Source of the DNA: Aquatica leii
Lineage: Eukaryota; Arthropoda; Insecta; Coleoptera; Lampyridae
Length of the DNA: 64,000 bases
Assembly: GCA_035610365.1 (NCBI GenBank)
Contig: CM069433.1
Span: 130,094,545 to 130,158,544 of the forward strand
Direction: 5' to 3'
The notes beneath the pieces were generated by a model. That model made no database searches. It was given only the letters and a program-made list of their open reading frames with translations, and was not told the DNA's origin. Both the position numbers and the translations under genes were made by a program. Positions 45,470-57,240 of this stretch are shown piece after piece; the first letter of the stretch is position 1; each line of letters begins with the position of its first letter.

Positions 45470-46177
45470 CTACTTACTTCTACTGAAGCTTCGTTGCCGA
45501 TGCCGACTAACCTGTGTTTCTAATGCATCAATTCTTTTTATTAACTGACGAATAAGGTCGTTGGATGAATTGTCAGTAGGTGGCGCTGTTGATATGGCTG
45601 CTATTGCTGTATTGGCGCTTGTTGATGGGGTTTCCGGACATGCGTTAATCGCTGCCATTGCAGATGGCGTCGTTTCGATAATTTTATCGGCGACTTCCGC
45701 AAGCTGATCCAACCCTAACGTTAATGATACCAGAATTGGTTGTATAGCAACTGGCATCTGCTGCAGGAACAATTCTTTGAGGACCCTTTCATCTATTGCC
45801 TGTGGGCTACTTATTAAAGACCGCATGTGCCGCAATAATTGCGATGGATTACGGTGTCCTAGTTCCAATCCTGCTATTAATTGCTTTAATTTCTGGGTCT
45901 CCGTGAGGGATGTACAAGATATTATCGCGTTTTTTAGGTCGCTATACGGAGCGTCGCCCGTGGATTTCGTAATAATATCGGAAACTTCACTTGCAATTTC
46001 CGGTGGTAACACTAAAATAACGTGGTAAAATTTGGTATCCTCACGTGTTATCTTCGGGGAGCTTAAGTTGAATTTAGCTTCTGCCATCGAAAACCATAAT
46101 TCGGCTTTGTTGCCCCAGAATGGAGGTAGTATTACTGTGGCTGCAGATACTTGGTTGGCTTGTGCTTCTTCCGCCAT
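45470..46177 (-). CDS. Gypsy (CsRn1-type) Gag
   Basis: The frame opens at ATG 46177-46175 (MAEEAQANQVSAATVILPPF) and runs to a TAG at 45470. A GTG-led extension to 46186 is not needed. The N-terminal block PPFWGNKAELWFSMAEAKF, then DTKFYHVILVLPPEIASEV, is the Gag signature of this Gypsy group. Gag binds RNA and builds the particle. The C-terminal Ser/Arg tail continues beyond the TAG in the same frame into the CHCC finger and protease, so the intact element probably had one Gag-Pol frame, and the TAG is either a mutation or a readthrough site. The frame itself is undamaged over 236 codons. Confidence 0.85.
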   Translation of the reverse strand: MAEEAQANQVSAATVILPPFWGNKAELWFSMAEAKFNLSSPKITREDTKFYHVILVLPPEIASEVSDIITKSTGDAPYSDLKNAIISCTSLTETQKLKQLIAGLELGHRNPSQLLRHMRSLISSPQAIDERVLKELFLQQMPVAIQPILVSLTLGLDQLAEVADKIIETTPSAMAAINACPETPSTSANTAIAAISTAPPTDNSSNDLIRQLIKRIDALETQVSRHRQRSFSRSK

Positions 46178-46228
46178 TTTGTACACTACAGATACACGCC
46201 GCGTTTGCTTTAAAAAAAATTTCTATAT

Positions 46229-46245
46229 TCGCGTCGGAGTCACCA
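46229..46245 (-). promoter_or_regulatory. Primer-binding site, tRNA-Trp-like
   Basis: The minus strand reads TGGTGACTCCGACGCGA, two bases after the LTR end. The 3' end of insect tRNA-Trp would pair with TGGTGACCCCGACGTGA, so 15 of 17 positions agree. Confidence 0.7.
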
Positions 46246-46247
46246 AT

Positions 46248-46474
46248 TTTAGCGGATTTATGTATTGTAGTGAATAACGAAAGATTAACGAAACAAATTT
46301 AATTAACAATATACAATAACACTAACAAACAAATTATAGAATTGCCGAAGCAGCTGCGTGCTGTTAACCCGGACGACTTGAGTTGTAGTGGGCCGATCTG
46401 CGTTAGGGTTTTCCACACTTGCGCGTTGTCCGACCATTAGGGTATTTCCTAAGTACATGATAGAGGGCACTACA
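46248..46474 (-). repeat. 5' LTR of the CsRn1-type element
   Basis: About 227 bp, from TGTAGTGCCCTCTATCATG (minus strand) to ATCCGCTAAA. The 3' half is shared with 41922-42036. The exact ends are inferred from the AGCT flanks. Confidence 0.65.
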
Positions 46475-46478
46475 AGCT

Positions 46479-46990
46479 GAAAGATGACATGTTGTGCAAC
46501 AGAGCAAATGTTGGCAATGAATATATAATAAAGCAAATCATCAGCAACCGTAAAAATGCCGGACATACAAAACGAAACTATTTGGAAATAGTTACAGAAG
46601 AAATAATCAAAAAAGTAAACAATACACGAAGATTTTGTAGGATTTTTCCCTATTCACGACCAGTCTTCTGAAAGATTCCCCAAAGTCATTTTAAAGCGCT
46701 GCGGTGACCTAGGTCTTGACATAATCAAGTAATTTGGACAAGGATACGATGGTACAGTGACGATGGTAAGTCACATTAGTGGCGTCCAATCGAGAATTAG
46801 GCAGCAGTACCTGAATGTGAAATACGTTCATTCTGCCAGCCATTGCACAAATCTCGCATTATTTAATATCATGTCAAGTTTTATGGTTAGAAATTGCCTT
46901 GGTATGATCAACGAAGTAGTGTTTCAAAATCTTTCATACACAAATAAAACTCTTCCGAATGCGATTTCCGTCTATGCGCCGGAGATTTGA
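46479..46990 (+). pseudogene. hAT transposase fragment (DUF4371 type), plus strand
   Basis: FGQGYDGTVTMVSHISGVQS then RIRQQYLNVKYVHSASHC and TNLALFNIMSS (about 46734-46880) is the DUF4371 core of a hAT transposase. It continues to NAISVYAPEI at 46989. The upstream frame 46489-46671 (NYLEIVTEEIIKKVNNTRRF) fits the helix before the core, with a frameshift between. No dimerisation domain follows. The CsRn1 element begins only 4 bp upstream, so it may have inserted into this hAT copy. It is separate from, and opposite in strand to, the hAT fragment at 42.0-42.7 kb. Confidence 0.7.
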
Positions 46991-49439
46991 AAAATATTTT
47001 ATTTTTTTATTAAACGTAAATCATAGTATTCCGCTCAAGGATTAATTAATTAATCACCAAATCGAGCGCTTGCAAAAGTTGAGCATATATGCCAACGAAA
47101 CGTTACCCCAATTATTTAACATTATTTGTTTTTCCCTTCAAATTGAAAGTCTTATAAAAGAACCAAATTAGAGACAAGAACTGTTTAGATTGCAGTAGCT
47201 CTAAAAACGTGGTTTAGTTATGGCCATTTTAACTTCAATTTTAAATAATGGATACAATAATAATAGCACTTTTTTATTTTTGTTGCACGTAATTTAATAA
47301 TATGCGATATATAATTTTAAAATTGCAGTTTTTATTTTGTTATAAAATTGTTTATGCGCACAACTTATTCTTAAAAGACACAATATAAAGACCGGGATAA
47401 GTATGTACTAACAATTACATTTACACTTATTCTTTATAAAATTATCTGTATTCTATTTATAGGTTAAGCTGCTGATACCTTACTTTCGAATCAATTTATA
47501 TCTGTTTATTTAAAAAAAACAGAAACTTTACCTTTCCTAACTTAATGTTCCTGTCAAGTCGATAAACTTCAAGTAGCAACTACACGGTAACACATTTGTG
47601 AATTTCACATGCAACTGGTTTTGCTTGAATTGAATTGAAATAACTTAATTTTAACAAAATAACCGCAATAATATATATGCAAACAACTTCGCGTAGAAAT
47701 GCTTTTACTGCGTTGCACTTCCATTTTATTTAATTATTTCGAATCAAATGTCAAGTTGTAGCAAAACAGTAAACATTAAAGATTTTGTTGTACTACAATA
47801 AGATCATATTTCCATTGAAGTTTCTATTAGTTTAATTTGATGTCTAGTCTAAAAATAAACGTAAATTTGATTTTACTAAAAATTTTTATTTGTAGTTTAA
47901 CTACTAACTGGATGATCTATTACGTAAAATTTAGAATATTTTTAAGATTGCATGCAATACAATTTATTTTATCTAAAGCAGAATTTAATATATTTTCAAC
48001 TAGTAATATAATTGGCTTATAAAATTATGTATAGTCTAAACTCCTACATTTACTTTTTACGATATCTTTTTGTTATTATAGATTTAAAACTAACCTATAA
48101 CTTGCTTGTATATTCTAATTAAGTTGTCTAGAATCAAAGGTTTATAATTAACTAAATATTCCTATGATACGTCTAAAAGTAAAACAAAAAGATGAAAGCA
48201 ATTTAATAAATTTCAGTTAGATACTAAAATATCCGTTTATAGAAATGGATTGTCAATCAACAACCACGTATTGTGAAAGAAAATAAAAAAAACTATATTA
48301 AAAGAAACAAACAATACGTAGCTATAATAGGTTAGTTACTGTGATGTAAAATAATAGAATATAGTTCTAAAGCTTACATTTTCAAAGATAACTTAAAAGT
48401 TTTGGCTAGCTCAAATTTTATTGATATTAAGTTTATTGTTGTCTTAATGTTATGGAATCTCTACATCATTCCATCATTAACAATTCTTTCAGTTGCACTA
48501 AGAAACATTTTACTCAATTAAATCTCAAAATCAATTCATTTATTTTAAACCATCATTGCATAAATCATGGAGACCTAGATTTTACTCAAAGTAGTATAAT
48601 AAACAATCCTTTTTATTTTTAGATATAGTCAGTGTGATACCAATTTCGTTAAAAATCGCGTAAGAATCTAGATTTTTAAATAAAAAACAGGGTGTGCAAA
48701 TAAAAAATCGATAGGTTTGGCAACAATGCATCGTGTTCTGAATTCCATTGTACTCCTTTGTACCAAATTTGGTTTAAATTAATCCAACGGTTGCAAAGAT
48801 AATTACGTCTCCAGGCTTTTTATACACCTGGTATAACAAAGATATATACCCGAAACTCAAACTGAGTTTCGGACCAAACCATTCTAAAATCCGGTTTGTA
48901 GGTCACATCTATATAAAACAATATGTGATAACGTTGTTTTCGTCCCCTTTACCGCAGTATAGCAAAATAAAAAAATGTATGGATAGAATCTCACTTTCTT
49001 ATTCGCCAACTTTGGTGCGGTGCGTATCACTTATTATTTCAAATTTAATTTAATTAGAATTTGATATTTAACTTCAGCTGCTAAATAAAATTCCTTGCAA
49101 AAGTTTTTCATACCACGGATTGGAGTACCATTAGTTTCTCTCTGTCTAACAAAATAGCTCTATTATAACGCAAACATTTGCTGCATAATATAAATCAACA
49201 TTCAACCGTGTTTCCAATCTAGTTAGGACAAGTTGTGTTGAAAACGGGAAATCATATGCGTATTTCTAAAATTTTACACGCAACGGTGCTTTAAGAAACG
49301 CTTGTTTAATTATGTGGTCAATTTTCCATCACATATTAGAAATAACATTTAATACGTGATAAGCAACTTTATTCTGTTGATTATACATTAACTATTATGT
49401 TTAATAATCTTAGATGAGGGCGCACATTTATGGCCATAC
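46991..49439. other. AT-rich gene-free stretch
   Basis: No gene. Around 48690-48930 is a less AT-rich patch with CGAAACTCAAACTGAGTTTCG-type palindrome and phrases (ACCAAATTTGGTTTAAATTA) common in retroelement 3' ends. Its identity is not established. Confidence 0.45.
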
Positions 49440-49494
49440 ATCACTTGATTCACCTCGACCGTGTCTCTTGCCCCCGAACGTTGGGCGCATTCTC

Positions 49495-50860
49495 TCATTT
49501 CTTTTTAACCCTGATGGCACATCTCCATTTTTTATAAATGCTTGAGCACACATAGTCTTTTAAATACAATGATTTTGAAAATTTCCGTATTGATCTAAGT
49601 ACTATTTTATTTTCAATTGGAGTAATCATTGAAGTGGTTGATTCATTATCGTCATTAGTAAAATTATCGTTTTGGTTACTTTCTATGACAACATGATTAT
49701 GCTCAGGACTACTGTTATCTTGTGATAAGGTATTGGTCCTGTTCTGACCATTTATGACTGGGTCATGAGGTTGAACACTTATTTGATACTCATTTTGGTA
49801 ATAATACGGTGCGTGGACCAAATGCCACCGATTCCGACTATAGACTCCACCATTGCACGCTCTAACTAAATATAAACGTGACTCACTGCAAAGATTTTGA
49901 ACCAAACCGTATTTACGGATGTCAATTATCCAAACTGAATCGCCTACATTTAAATTTGACATGTCTTTTGCTTTATGTCTAACATTATAATATCTTTCTT
50001 GTTTATTTTTACTCTTTCTCTCCCTTTCTTTAAAGGAAGTGATATCTACATTTGTATTAAGTTTACTAGGTAACATAGGTAAATGAGTCCTTAATTTTCT
50101 TGACATAAAAAGTTCTGCAGGACTAAATTCTGATTCTAATAGTGTTGATCTATAAGTCAAAAGAGCTAAATGCATATCTTTGTTTTTTTAAGTAAATCTT
50201 TATCAATATGGACTGTTCTCTCTACAACTTCATTGGACTGTGCAAAATAAAAACTACTAGTAATGTGTTGAAATTATAGTTTTGAAAAATTTGCAAATGA
50301 ATTTTGAAATTGCGGACCCTTATCGGTCATGACCAATTCTGGAATTCCATATCGAAAAAGTAATTGTTTTAAGTTTAGGATTATGGAATCTTCCATTAAA
50401 TTAAATTATTCATTTCAAAAATCTCAAAACATTTTGAAAAATAATCTGTGACTATTAAAAACCATTTATTTTGTTTAAATAAATCTACACTGCCAAGGTC
50501 TGTCAGGAATTGATTCCTTGATGAAAGTTTCTTTAATATGATTTCTTTCTTGCACACAATTTGGACAATTTTTTACAATATTTTCAATTTGCTTAGAAAG
50601 ACCTATCGACCAAATAGATGTTTTGGCTCGTTTGCGACATTTCACGATTCCTTGGTGACCTGAATTAATAAATTCTAAACATTGAAGCTATAAAGGTTTG
50701 GGTATAACAATACGTGAACTCTTTAGAACTAGATTCTCTGAATAACTAAAGTTGTACCTAAACTGATACTAAAAGGGATAAATTCTATTGGTATTTTAGA
50801 TTTTTCTGGCCAACCTTATACACAGTATTAGCGAGTTTTTTTTATTGGATTAATTGACGG
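49495..50860 (-). pseudogene. Mag-type Gypsy integrase, decayed
   Basis: The C-terminal frame (50175-49495) begins MHLALLTYRSTLLESEFSPA then ELFMSRKLRTHLPML, the end of the integrase core, followed by a chromodomain-less basic tail. Upstream, in broken frames, are the zinc-binding IVKNCPNCVQERN (about 50585-50545), the Asp motif VMTDKGPQFQNSF (about 50330-50290) and SNEVVERTVHI with the final Glu (about 50240-50210). It belongs with the RT and Gag-protease relics just upstream on the same strand. Confidence 0.75.
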
Positions 50861-51119
50861 TTCGTGTATAATTTTTTGTAAATATTCATCTTTGCCTGGT
50901 AACTGTTTGATTACGAAATAGACATAAGCTGTGAGTATTGAATTTTCATTAGGGCTTCTAGAAAGAGCGTCTGGTATGATTAAATTTTTACCTGGAGTAT
51001 ATTCTACTTGATAGTTATATCGAATTCACCGCATCCTAAATCGTTGTAACCTAGGAGTTAGATCGTCTAAGTTTTTTGTTTGTAAAATTTGTAATAAAGG
51101 TTTATGATTCGTGAAAGTG

Positions 51120-51980
51120 ATCCGTAGGAAGATGCATCTGAACTAACTACTATAATCTTGTTTGGATTGAAAAATGCAAGATGTTGTGAGTTTTGTAATT
51201 TTTCTTTTATTATTTTAAACGATTGATTTTGAGCTAATCCCCAAATGAATTCGTTGTCCTTTTTAAGTAGAAATAGAGATGTGAGTGGCTCTAATACTTG
51301 AGCTTAATTTTCTATAACTTCACCAGCATAATTTATCATTCCTAATAAGCGCAATACTTCTGTTTTGGTTGTTGGTACAGGGAGTTTATTAATAGCGTTG
51401 ACTCTTTCAGGGTCAATTGAAATGCCTGTGGACGATATAATATGTTCCAAATAATTGACTTTATTCGCGCCTAAGACGCATTTGGATTTATTTAATGTAA
51501 GAACTTCCGTGTGAAAGCGTTTCAAGGCTATGTCTAAGATTTGGTCGTGTTCCTCCATGTTCGACGCATGGATAAGAGACCACAACTCCTTGAATATCCG
51601 GTAAAATACGCGTGAATTGCATTGAAAAGTATTCGGGAGCACACGATATACCGAATGGTAATCTTTTAAAAAGGAATCTACCAAAAGGAGATATAAATGT
51701 AGTAAGTAATTGACTGGGTTTGTCCAATTTGATTTGGTAAAATCCCGAAGTTGTATCTAATTTGGAAAATATTTTTGAACCACTTAGCTGTGCTCTACTT
51801 TAGATAAAGGGAAATGCGATCTTAACACACTTTTATTTAGTCACGTGTAATCACAACATAGGTGTACTTCATTACCGTTTTGCACTTCTACTATGGGAGT
51901 GACTCATTCTGTATGTTCTGCTACCGGTACAATAATGTTTAGTTTAAGTAATCTATGTAATTCGCATTTAAGCTTATTTA
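51120..51980 (-). pseudogene. Mag-type Gypsy reverse transcriptase and RNase H start
   Basis: LTTFISPFGRFLFKRLPFGI then SCAPEYFSMQFTRILPDIQG (51709-51590) is the RT core. The YxDD region that should follow is corrupted (VVVSYPCVEHGG), so the catalytic Asp pair is lost. Another frame continues with NKSKCVLGANKVNYLEHIIS and LRLLGMINYAG (to 51304). The RNase H start SSDASSYGS is seen near 51145-51120. The element is inactive. Confidence 0.78.
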
Positions 51981-52110
51981 ATAATGGCATTAGAACGCTA
52001 CGCGGTACTGATTGAATGTATGGTTTACACTCGGGCTCTAACTTGATCGACATTTGGTTAAATATTCCCGGAAATTTGGAATCTATTTGTTCCGAGGTTA
52101 AAGAAATCTT

Positions 52111-52860
52111 TTATAATATATTAATTGACTTATTCTCTAACGTGATTATTCCTAAGTTATTCAAGCCCGGTCTACCTAAAATTGGTAGAATGATATCATT
52201 GACGATAAACACCTCTGTAAAAAAGGATTTTTCCTTATACTGTAGGTTTAAATTAATTTTACCTCTTACATCTAAAGGTGTAGAATTTGGTTGAGATATC
52301 TTGGCGTTTGTTTTAACAATTTGATTATGTAAACCCCTAGGCAACATTTTGAAAAGAATGCAAATGATATCTGCCCCAGTATCTACAAGAAAACTGATGA
52401 TTAAATAACTTTTATTAAGTTTTATGTCTACAAGCCATTTGTCGTTTCCATCTACATAGACGTGTCCAACGAAAAATGGTTTATCTTTCATATTTTCAAT
52501 ATCGTTAATACAAGATGCATTATCATCTATTTCTAAATAGCGTACCGACCCTTTTGGTTTCGACCTACACTGTTTGTCCCAATGTCTCCATTTGGCACAC
52601 GCTCGACATTTTGAATCTTTTGCAGGACATTGGTCACGACTGTGGTACTGCAATCCACAAAACACGCATGACTTAATTGTTGCCCACGATGACGTGTGAC
52701 GTGGACCCTTTAGAATGTTTGCCGTGCTGTTGCTTCGTATCTTGACGATTAGCACTTTGAATTTTTCGTTATGTAGCACTTTATTTTGTTGTGCTTGCTT
52801 CTCTGCTTGTCTTGCAGCTGTTATAGCTTCTTTCAAGGTTAATTTTGCCTATAACTGACC
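52111..52860 (-). pseudogene. Mag-type Gypsy Gag C-terminus and protease
   Basis: A continuous frame (52836-52111) begins with the end of capsid (KEAITAARQAEKQAQQN), then two zinc knuckles CVFCGLQYHSRDQC and CRACAKWRHWDKQC, then the protease with SFLVDTGADIICI (DTG active site) and a flap-like LGRPGLNNLGI. Capsid upstream of about 52860 becomes unreadable (stop at the TAG-type break near 52850). Gag binds RNA; the protease cuts the polyprotein. The knuckles look intact, but the upstream break and downstream RT damage mean a dead element. Confidence 0.8.
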
Positions 52861-53480
52861 ATAATGTTCCAAAATAGAAATATGTTTGCAGTTTAAATAA
52901 ATTATAAACTTTGCAAAATCAATTAAACCTGACAGTCCTGTTGCTGAGCATCACTTTTTTTCGAAACATCTTTTTCTATACTGGTGCTGGATCGATTTTC
53001 CCTATTGAAGTAATTATGCTTCCTGGTTTTGATGGTTTCCCTATATAGTCAGGGCTAAAAGTTACAAGATTTGGCTAAAATTGTTCTTTGCTCAAATTTT
53101 ATATTGTGCTTAGTGTACAATAAATGTTCTGCGATATCCAACCTGGTGTTGTGTCTCCTCGTGACAGCTTCATGTTCTCCTATCAGGACAACGATGTTGC
53201 GTCATATTTGTAACACATATTCCAACCCGCACGTGCAAGAACTATGGTAAACCTCTCAAGTGATGCGATTGTTTCCTTTGATTTTGGAAACTTATTTGTC
53301 GCGTTAAAGACTACTTTGATGTCTTTATCCTTAAATATATAGGCTATTTTGTCCCAGCAGGACTCTTGTGTGAATGGAAGAAAAGTGGTTGCAACGGACT
53401 CTATTTTTTAGTGATTTAAAGACTGGAAAATTAAAATAAAACAGATTCATTTGATGAGAGTGTTTTTTTAGTATATTTCA
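52861..53480. other. Stretch between Gypsy Gag and the first Crypton
   Basis: The first 100-200 bp may be decayed Gag on the minus strand. No LTR was identified for this Gypsy on either side. Nothing else recognised. Confidence 0.4.
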
Positions 53481-53503
53481 AGGAGCTATCAAAAACTCTT
53501 TCA

Positions 53504-54893
53504 CCGACGAATTTGTGGACTCGATATTCGATGCTTCGATCTATAATGTACCTCAAACATAATATCAGTATCAATACCTATTTTAATTTGAGATCATTCT
53601 TAAAAATCCAAGCAAAAGGGTACAAACTAAAAAAAGCTCAAGTTCTTACGCTAACTCAAATTAGACAATTTTTAAAAGATTATTTATTTGGCTACAAAAG
53701 TAACTATTAATATTTTTTTACAATTAAAATACATACAATTATTTATAAATTAAAATCTGAACATGCTATTTAACAAATTTTTATTATTTCAATTTAGGTT
53801 ATTCTCATTTTCGGAGTGAGCGGTTGCATGAGATCCTGCGAATTCTGCAATCTCTCTGTCAAAGATGTTGAGGATTGGAAAACACATTTAGTGACAATAA
53901 GAGACTCAAAAAACTACTATCCCCGTAATTTTATAATTGGTGGAGAATTTTACAGCACAGTTAAGGAGTATATTTCACTCAGACCGACTGACATCGACAC
54001 AATAAGATTTTTCATTAATTATCAGAAAGGGAAATGTTCACGGCAAGTAATTGGGAAAACAAGATCTCTGAAGTACCTAAAACCGTGGCTATCTGTTTAC
54101 GATTAGAGAATCCTGAACGTTTCACTGGTCACTGTTTTCGTCGTACTGGCGCAACATTACTTGCCAATTCTGGGGCAAGTCATCCATTGTCGCGGAAGGA
54201 TACGTGGAAAATTCAGTAGCAAACAAAAAAAAAATTTTTAACCAACTGTTGATGTCAGAAAACCCAGGACCATCTACTAGCTTTCAATCTCCAACTTTAG
54301 TTCATTCTGATAAAGAACTCCACAGTCATTCTGCAGCCAGTGAAAGTGTTGTAGCAGTTGAATCTGAGAAAGAATTTAACAGTCATTCTGCTGTCTTCCA
54401 AGGTGATATAGTAACGCAATCAGAAGAAGAATTGATGACAAATGAAAATTTAAAAACTTCTCAAAAAAAAGGTTCTATCAACTCTTCTGAAAAAAATTGT
54501 CAGCCAAGACCATCGACTAGCTTTCAAGATTCATCATCAAATCGCCCTGACGTTGAACTTCCAGGTCACTCCACATTCGGCCAAAGTGATGCAGAAGCAG
54601 AATCAGAACACGAGTTGATGGCGAATGAAAACTCAAAAGCCTCTCAAGAAAAAACCAATTCTCTTGGCTCTTCTAAAAAAAAGTGTCCCTTAAGAAAACC
54701 TTTCCATAACATAACAAATTTTGAGTCAAAAAACAACAGAAAATTGCCAACTCTTCCGAAAACTTCAATTACTAAAAAAATCGAGAGCGAAAATATTAAT
54801 CACTTATCAGTTTATTCTCCTTACGTTATATTTAAAAAATGTAAAATAGATGTATTGAATATTAACGACGATAATAATAATTGCAATAAATGA
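53504..54893 (+). pseudogene. Crypton-type tyrosine recombinase (copy 1), N-terminally truncated
   Basis: The first exon (to 53699) carries the end of the core-binding domain: NLWTRYSMLRSIMYLKHNIS, then KAQVLTLTQIRQFL. A 98-bp intron (53700-53797) joins VILIFGVSGCMRSCEFCNLS, with the box I Arg. RPTDIDTIRFFINYQKGKCS follows, then after a frame change FTGHCFRRTGATLLANSG holds the H-x-x-R of box II. The GGW segment of the family is missing and the frame shifts to SSIVAEGYVENSVANKKKI, in which Tyr (54201-54203) is the nucleophile. The tail (to 54893) is Ser/Glu-rich with two similar halves starting GPSTSFQ and RPSTSFQ. Insect Cryptons (CryptonI) encode such proteins. Confidence 0.8.
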
Positions 54894-56879
54894 GAAGAAT
54901 ACTCTTAATTTTTAGAAAAAAAATAAACAATAATTATATAGTATTCAAAATTAATTAATTATAATTATTAACTGTTATTATCATTTATTTGTAATTCTCA
55001 TTATATTGGTAAAATTGTTTGATTTTCGAAATTATTCTGTATTTTAAAATAAATCTAACTTGTTAACTTATAAATTTAATTATAACACTTATATTTTTAC
55101 AGATTCAATCTTTCATTTTTTCATTTAATTTTTTTGTAAGAAAGCTCCAGCTCTGAATTCCCATTGTTTTCGCTTTGAATCTATTTTTTTTGCGTAAGAT
55201 TTTAATACAACATTTTATTGCTCGAACAGAGACTAGGAGACCCACAAAGTATCACAATCTTTAAACAATGATTTGACGTTTATGTTGACAAGTGTGCCAA
55301 AACTGTCAAAGACGGTTTACAATAGCAAAAAATTAAAATTTATGACAGTTAAGAACTAATAAATTGTATTTTTAAGGAACTTTCGATCCCGCTGTGATAA
55401 AAAATTGTATACTTACCACGGGAGGAAAGTCATACTTTCCTCCCTAGGTAACTAATATACTATTTTAAAAGTTATTGTCAATTTTGACATTTATAAAAAA
55501 AATGAATATAAAATTACTCCCCGACCATGAGCGAAAAGTAAAACTTGTCAGTTCCCGGCCACTTGCATAGCAATGATAAAAAAATATTAATTTGGATATT
55601 ACTATAATAATTGCAAATAACCTTTTTTAAAGTTAATTTAAACATAAAAAATATGTTAAGTAAAATTTTAACATAAAGTATCAAATACTATTAGAAGTTA
55701 TACAATTACACACATAGTTAATTTCATGTATTTGATTATAATTGTTTTGAGTAGGTTTGTTTAGATCTATTCACACGACAAAGAAGTTGCCAGTTAATAT
55801 TAACGATTAACATCTATTACGTACTGCAAATGCTGACAGATTTATAAATAGTCACGATCTAGAAAGTTTATTTACACAGTCACCATTTAATTATAAAGAA
55901 GACGGCCAACCTATGGCAAACAATTGATCAAAGACTATTTATAATACAAAATCTAACTGGTATTATAATTAAGAAATGGTAATCGAGAGGTGTTTAAAGC
56001 GTTTTAAGCTTACATTTTGTTTTATATATTCTATGCATACGTAATGGCCATAAATTACAACAGTTGCATGTTTTTTTAATGTTAAATATATGGCAGTGTA
56101 TTGTGTTAGTATTATTTAAATGTGTAGTATAGAATAACATTTAATGTCATTTTGTGGTGATAAACTGCTGCGTAATGTTGCAGCAACAAAATCGTTTTTA
56201 TACGATACAAAAGTGGTCACAAATTACATAAATTGCATGTGGTATCTTTCTTATACTTCACATTTACATCTTTGCATTTGTTCATTTATTTTAAATATCT
56301 TAAATTATAATTGAAGAAGTAAACTTCTACAGGTTTTTATAAAAATATATAACTTTAAAAATATAACTTATTTTTATTCCACAGGTTTCTCATCTTCTAT
56401 AACTATTATATACAAACGGATTTACAGTTTTTTGCAAATACAATTCTTTGTCAGTTTAGACAATAAAAATAAAAAATGAATATTTCATTTTTCCTCGTTT
56501 GTTTGTTTTCTTTTCTTAAACTGTTACACATATGGATGTTAAATTGTTTCCGCTAGTAACAATATTTTGAATTTAAGCATATTGTTTAGAGTTTTTGATT
56601 TGATTCTTATAGACAATCATCTTAAGTGGTATATGAGTATAGTAGTAAAATTATAATTTAGAGTTGATTTTTTATTGTTTTCTTTAATACATTACTTTAA
56701 TGGAATAAAAACACATATGTTTTAATAGCTGATATGGTTCATATTCAACCAGGTGTGGTTGCATTTATGGTTTCTAGGGCGTTGCATAAACACAATCGGA
56801 ATAGCATTTCTTATTACTTTTATAATTATCAATGTACGCATTCATTATTTCACTAGTATATATACTAGAAGTTATCGTG
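54894..56879. other. AT-rich stretch after Crypton 1
   Basis: No gene seen. It contains a 25-bp hairpin GGGAGGAAAGT-CAT-ACTTTCCTCCC at about 55420-55444 and a less AT-rich patch at 55370-55570. These could be part of the Crypton 3' region or a separate small element. Confidence 0.5.
55420..55444. repeat. Perfect 11-bp hairpin, 3-nt loop
   Basis: GGGAGGAAAGT and its exact inverse ACTTTCCTCCC surround CAT. The loop is short enough for a stable DNA cruciform or RNA stem. Confidence 0.8.
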
Positions 56880-57240
56880 TTAGTTACAGCTGTAGGTTCT
56901 GAATTTATAGTTGAAGTACTGTGCTACCAAGCCTATACAAACCCCGGAAAATACGGGAATTAATTTAAAGGACAAATTGTGCCTACCAATCATATACTGC
57001 GATTCGTTAAAGCACATTTTTAGTCTCCTTAAGTGTAAACCGTATTTTATAATTCTTTGTACAGCCATAGTCATTGGAAATGTCCCTAAAATGAACATTA
57101 CCGCATTTTCAGTCACATTCTAATAGTATTACCAGTATTTATACTTGTAAATATACCTTGAGGTTATGTCCTTTTGTCTTGTAAATAAAAAAGGGATTAC
57201 TATTACTAAATTTTACAAACCATAAGAAAATAGTATTACT
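56880..57240 (-). repeat. Dispersed repeat family, copy A (possible coding exon)
   Basis: The minus strand carries CATAACCTCAAGGTATATTT, then ACTATTAGAATGTGACTGAA, then an open frame MFILGTFPMTMAVQ...ending at 56880 (FNESQYMIGRHNLSFKLIPV, SGVCIGLVAQYF). The same order recurs on the plus strand at 61.25-61.46 kb and partly at 60.3 and 60.55 kb. The peptide is hydrophobic, with one or two possible membrane segments. I do not recognise it. Confidence 0.4.

Larger units (their letters stand above)
41922..46474 (-). mobile_element. CsRn1-type Ty3/Gypsy retrotransposon, chimeric with a hAT fragment
   Basis: On the minus strand: 5' LTR (46474-46248), primer site (46245-46229), gag (46177-45470), pol, then hAT sequence, then the 3' end of the other LTR (42036-41922). 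AGCT flanks both outer ends (41918-41921 and 46475-46478) and could be the target duplication. The primer site matches tRNA-Trp and Gag has a CHCC-type finger, both traits reported for the CsRn1/Kabuki clade. Coding damage is light: two stops and one frameshift before the hAT junction. This suggests a fairly young element later hit by a deletion. Confidence 0.8.

Noticed and set aside
56911..57123. 70-codon plus-strand frame
   Set aside because: It is antisense to the peptide shared between repeat copies A and D.
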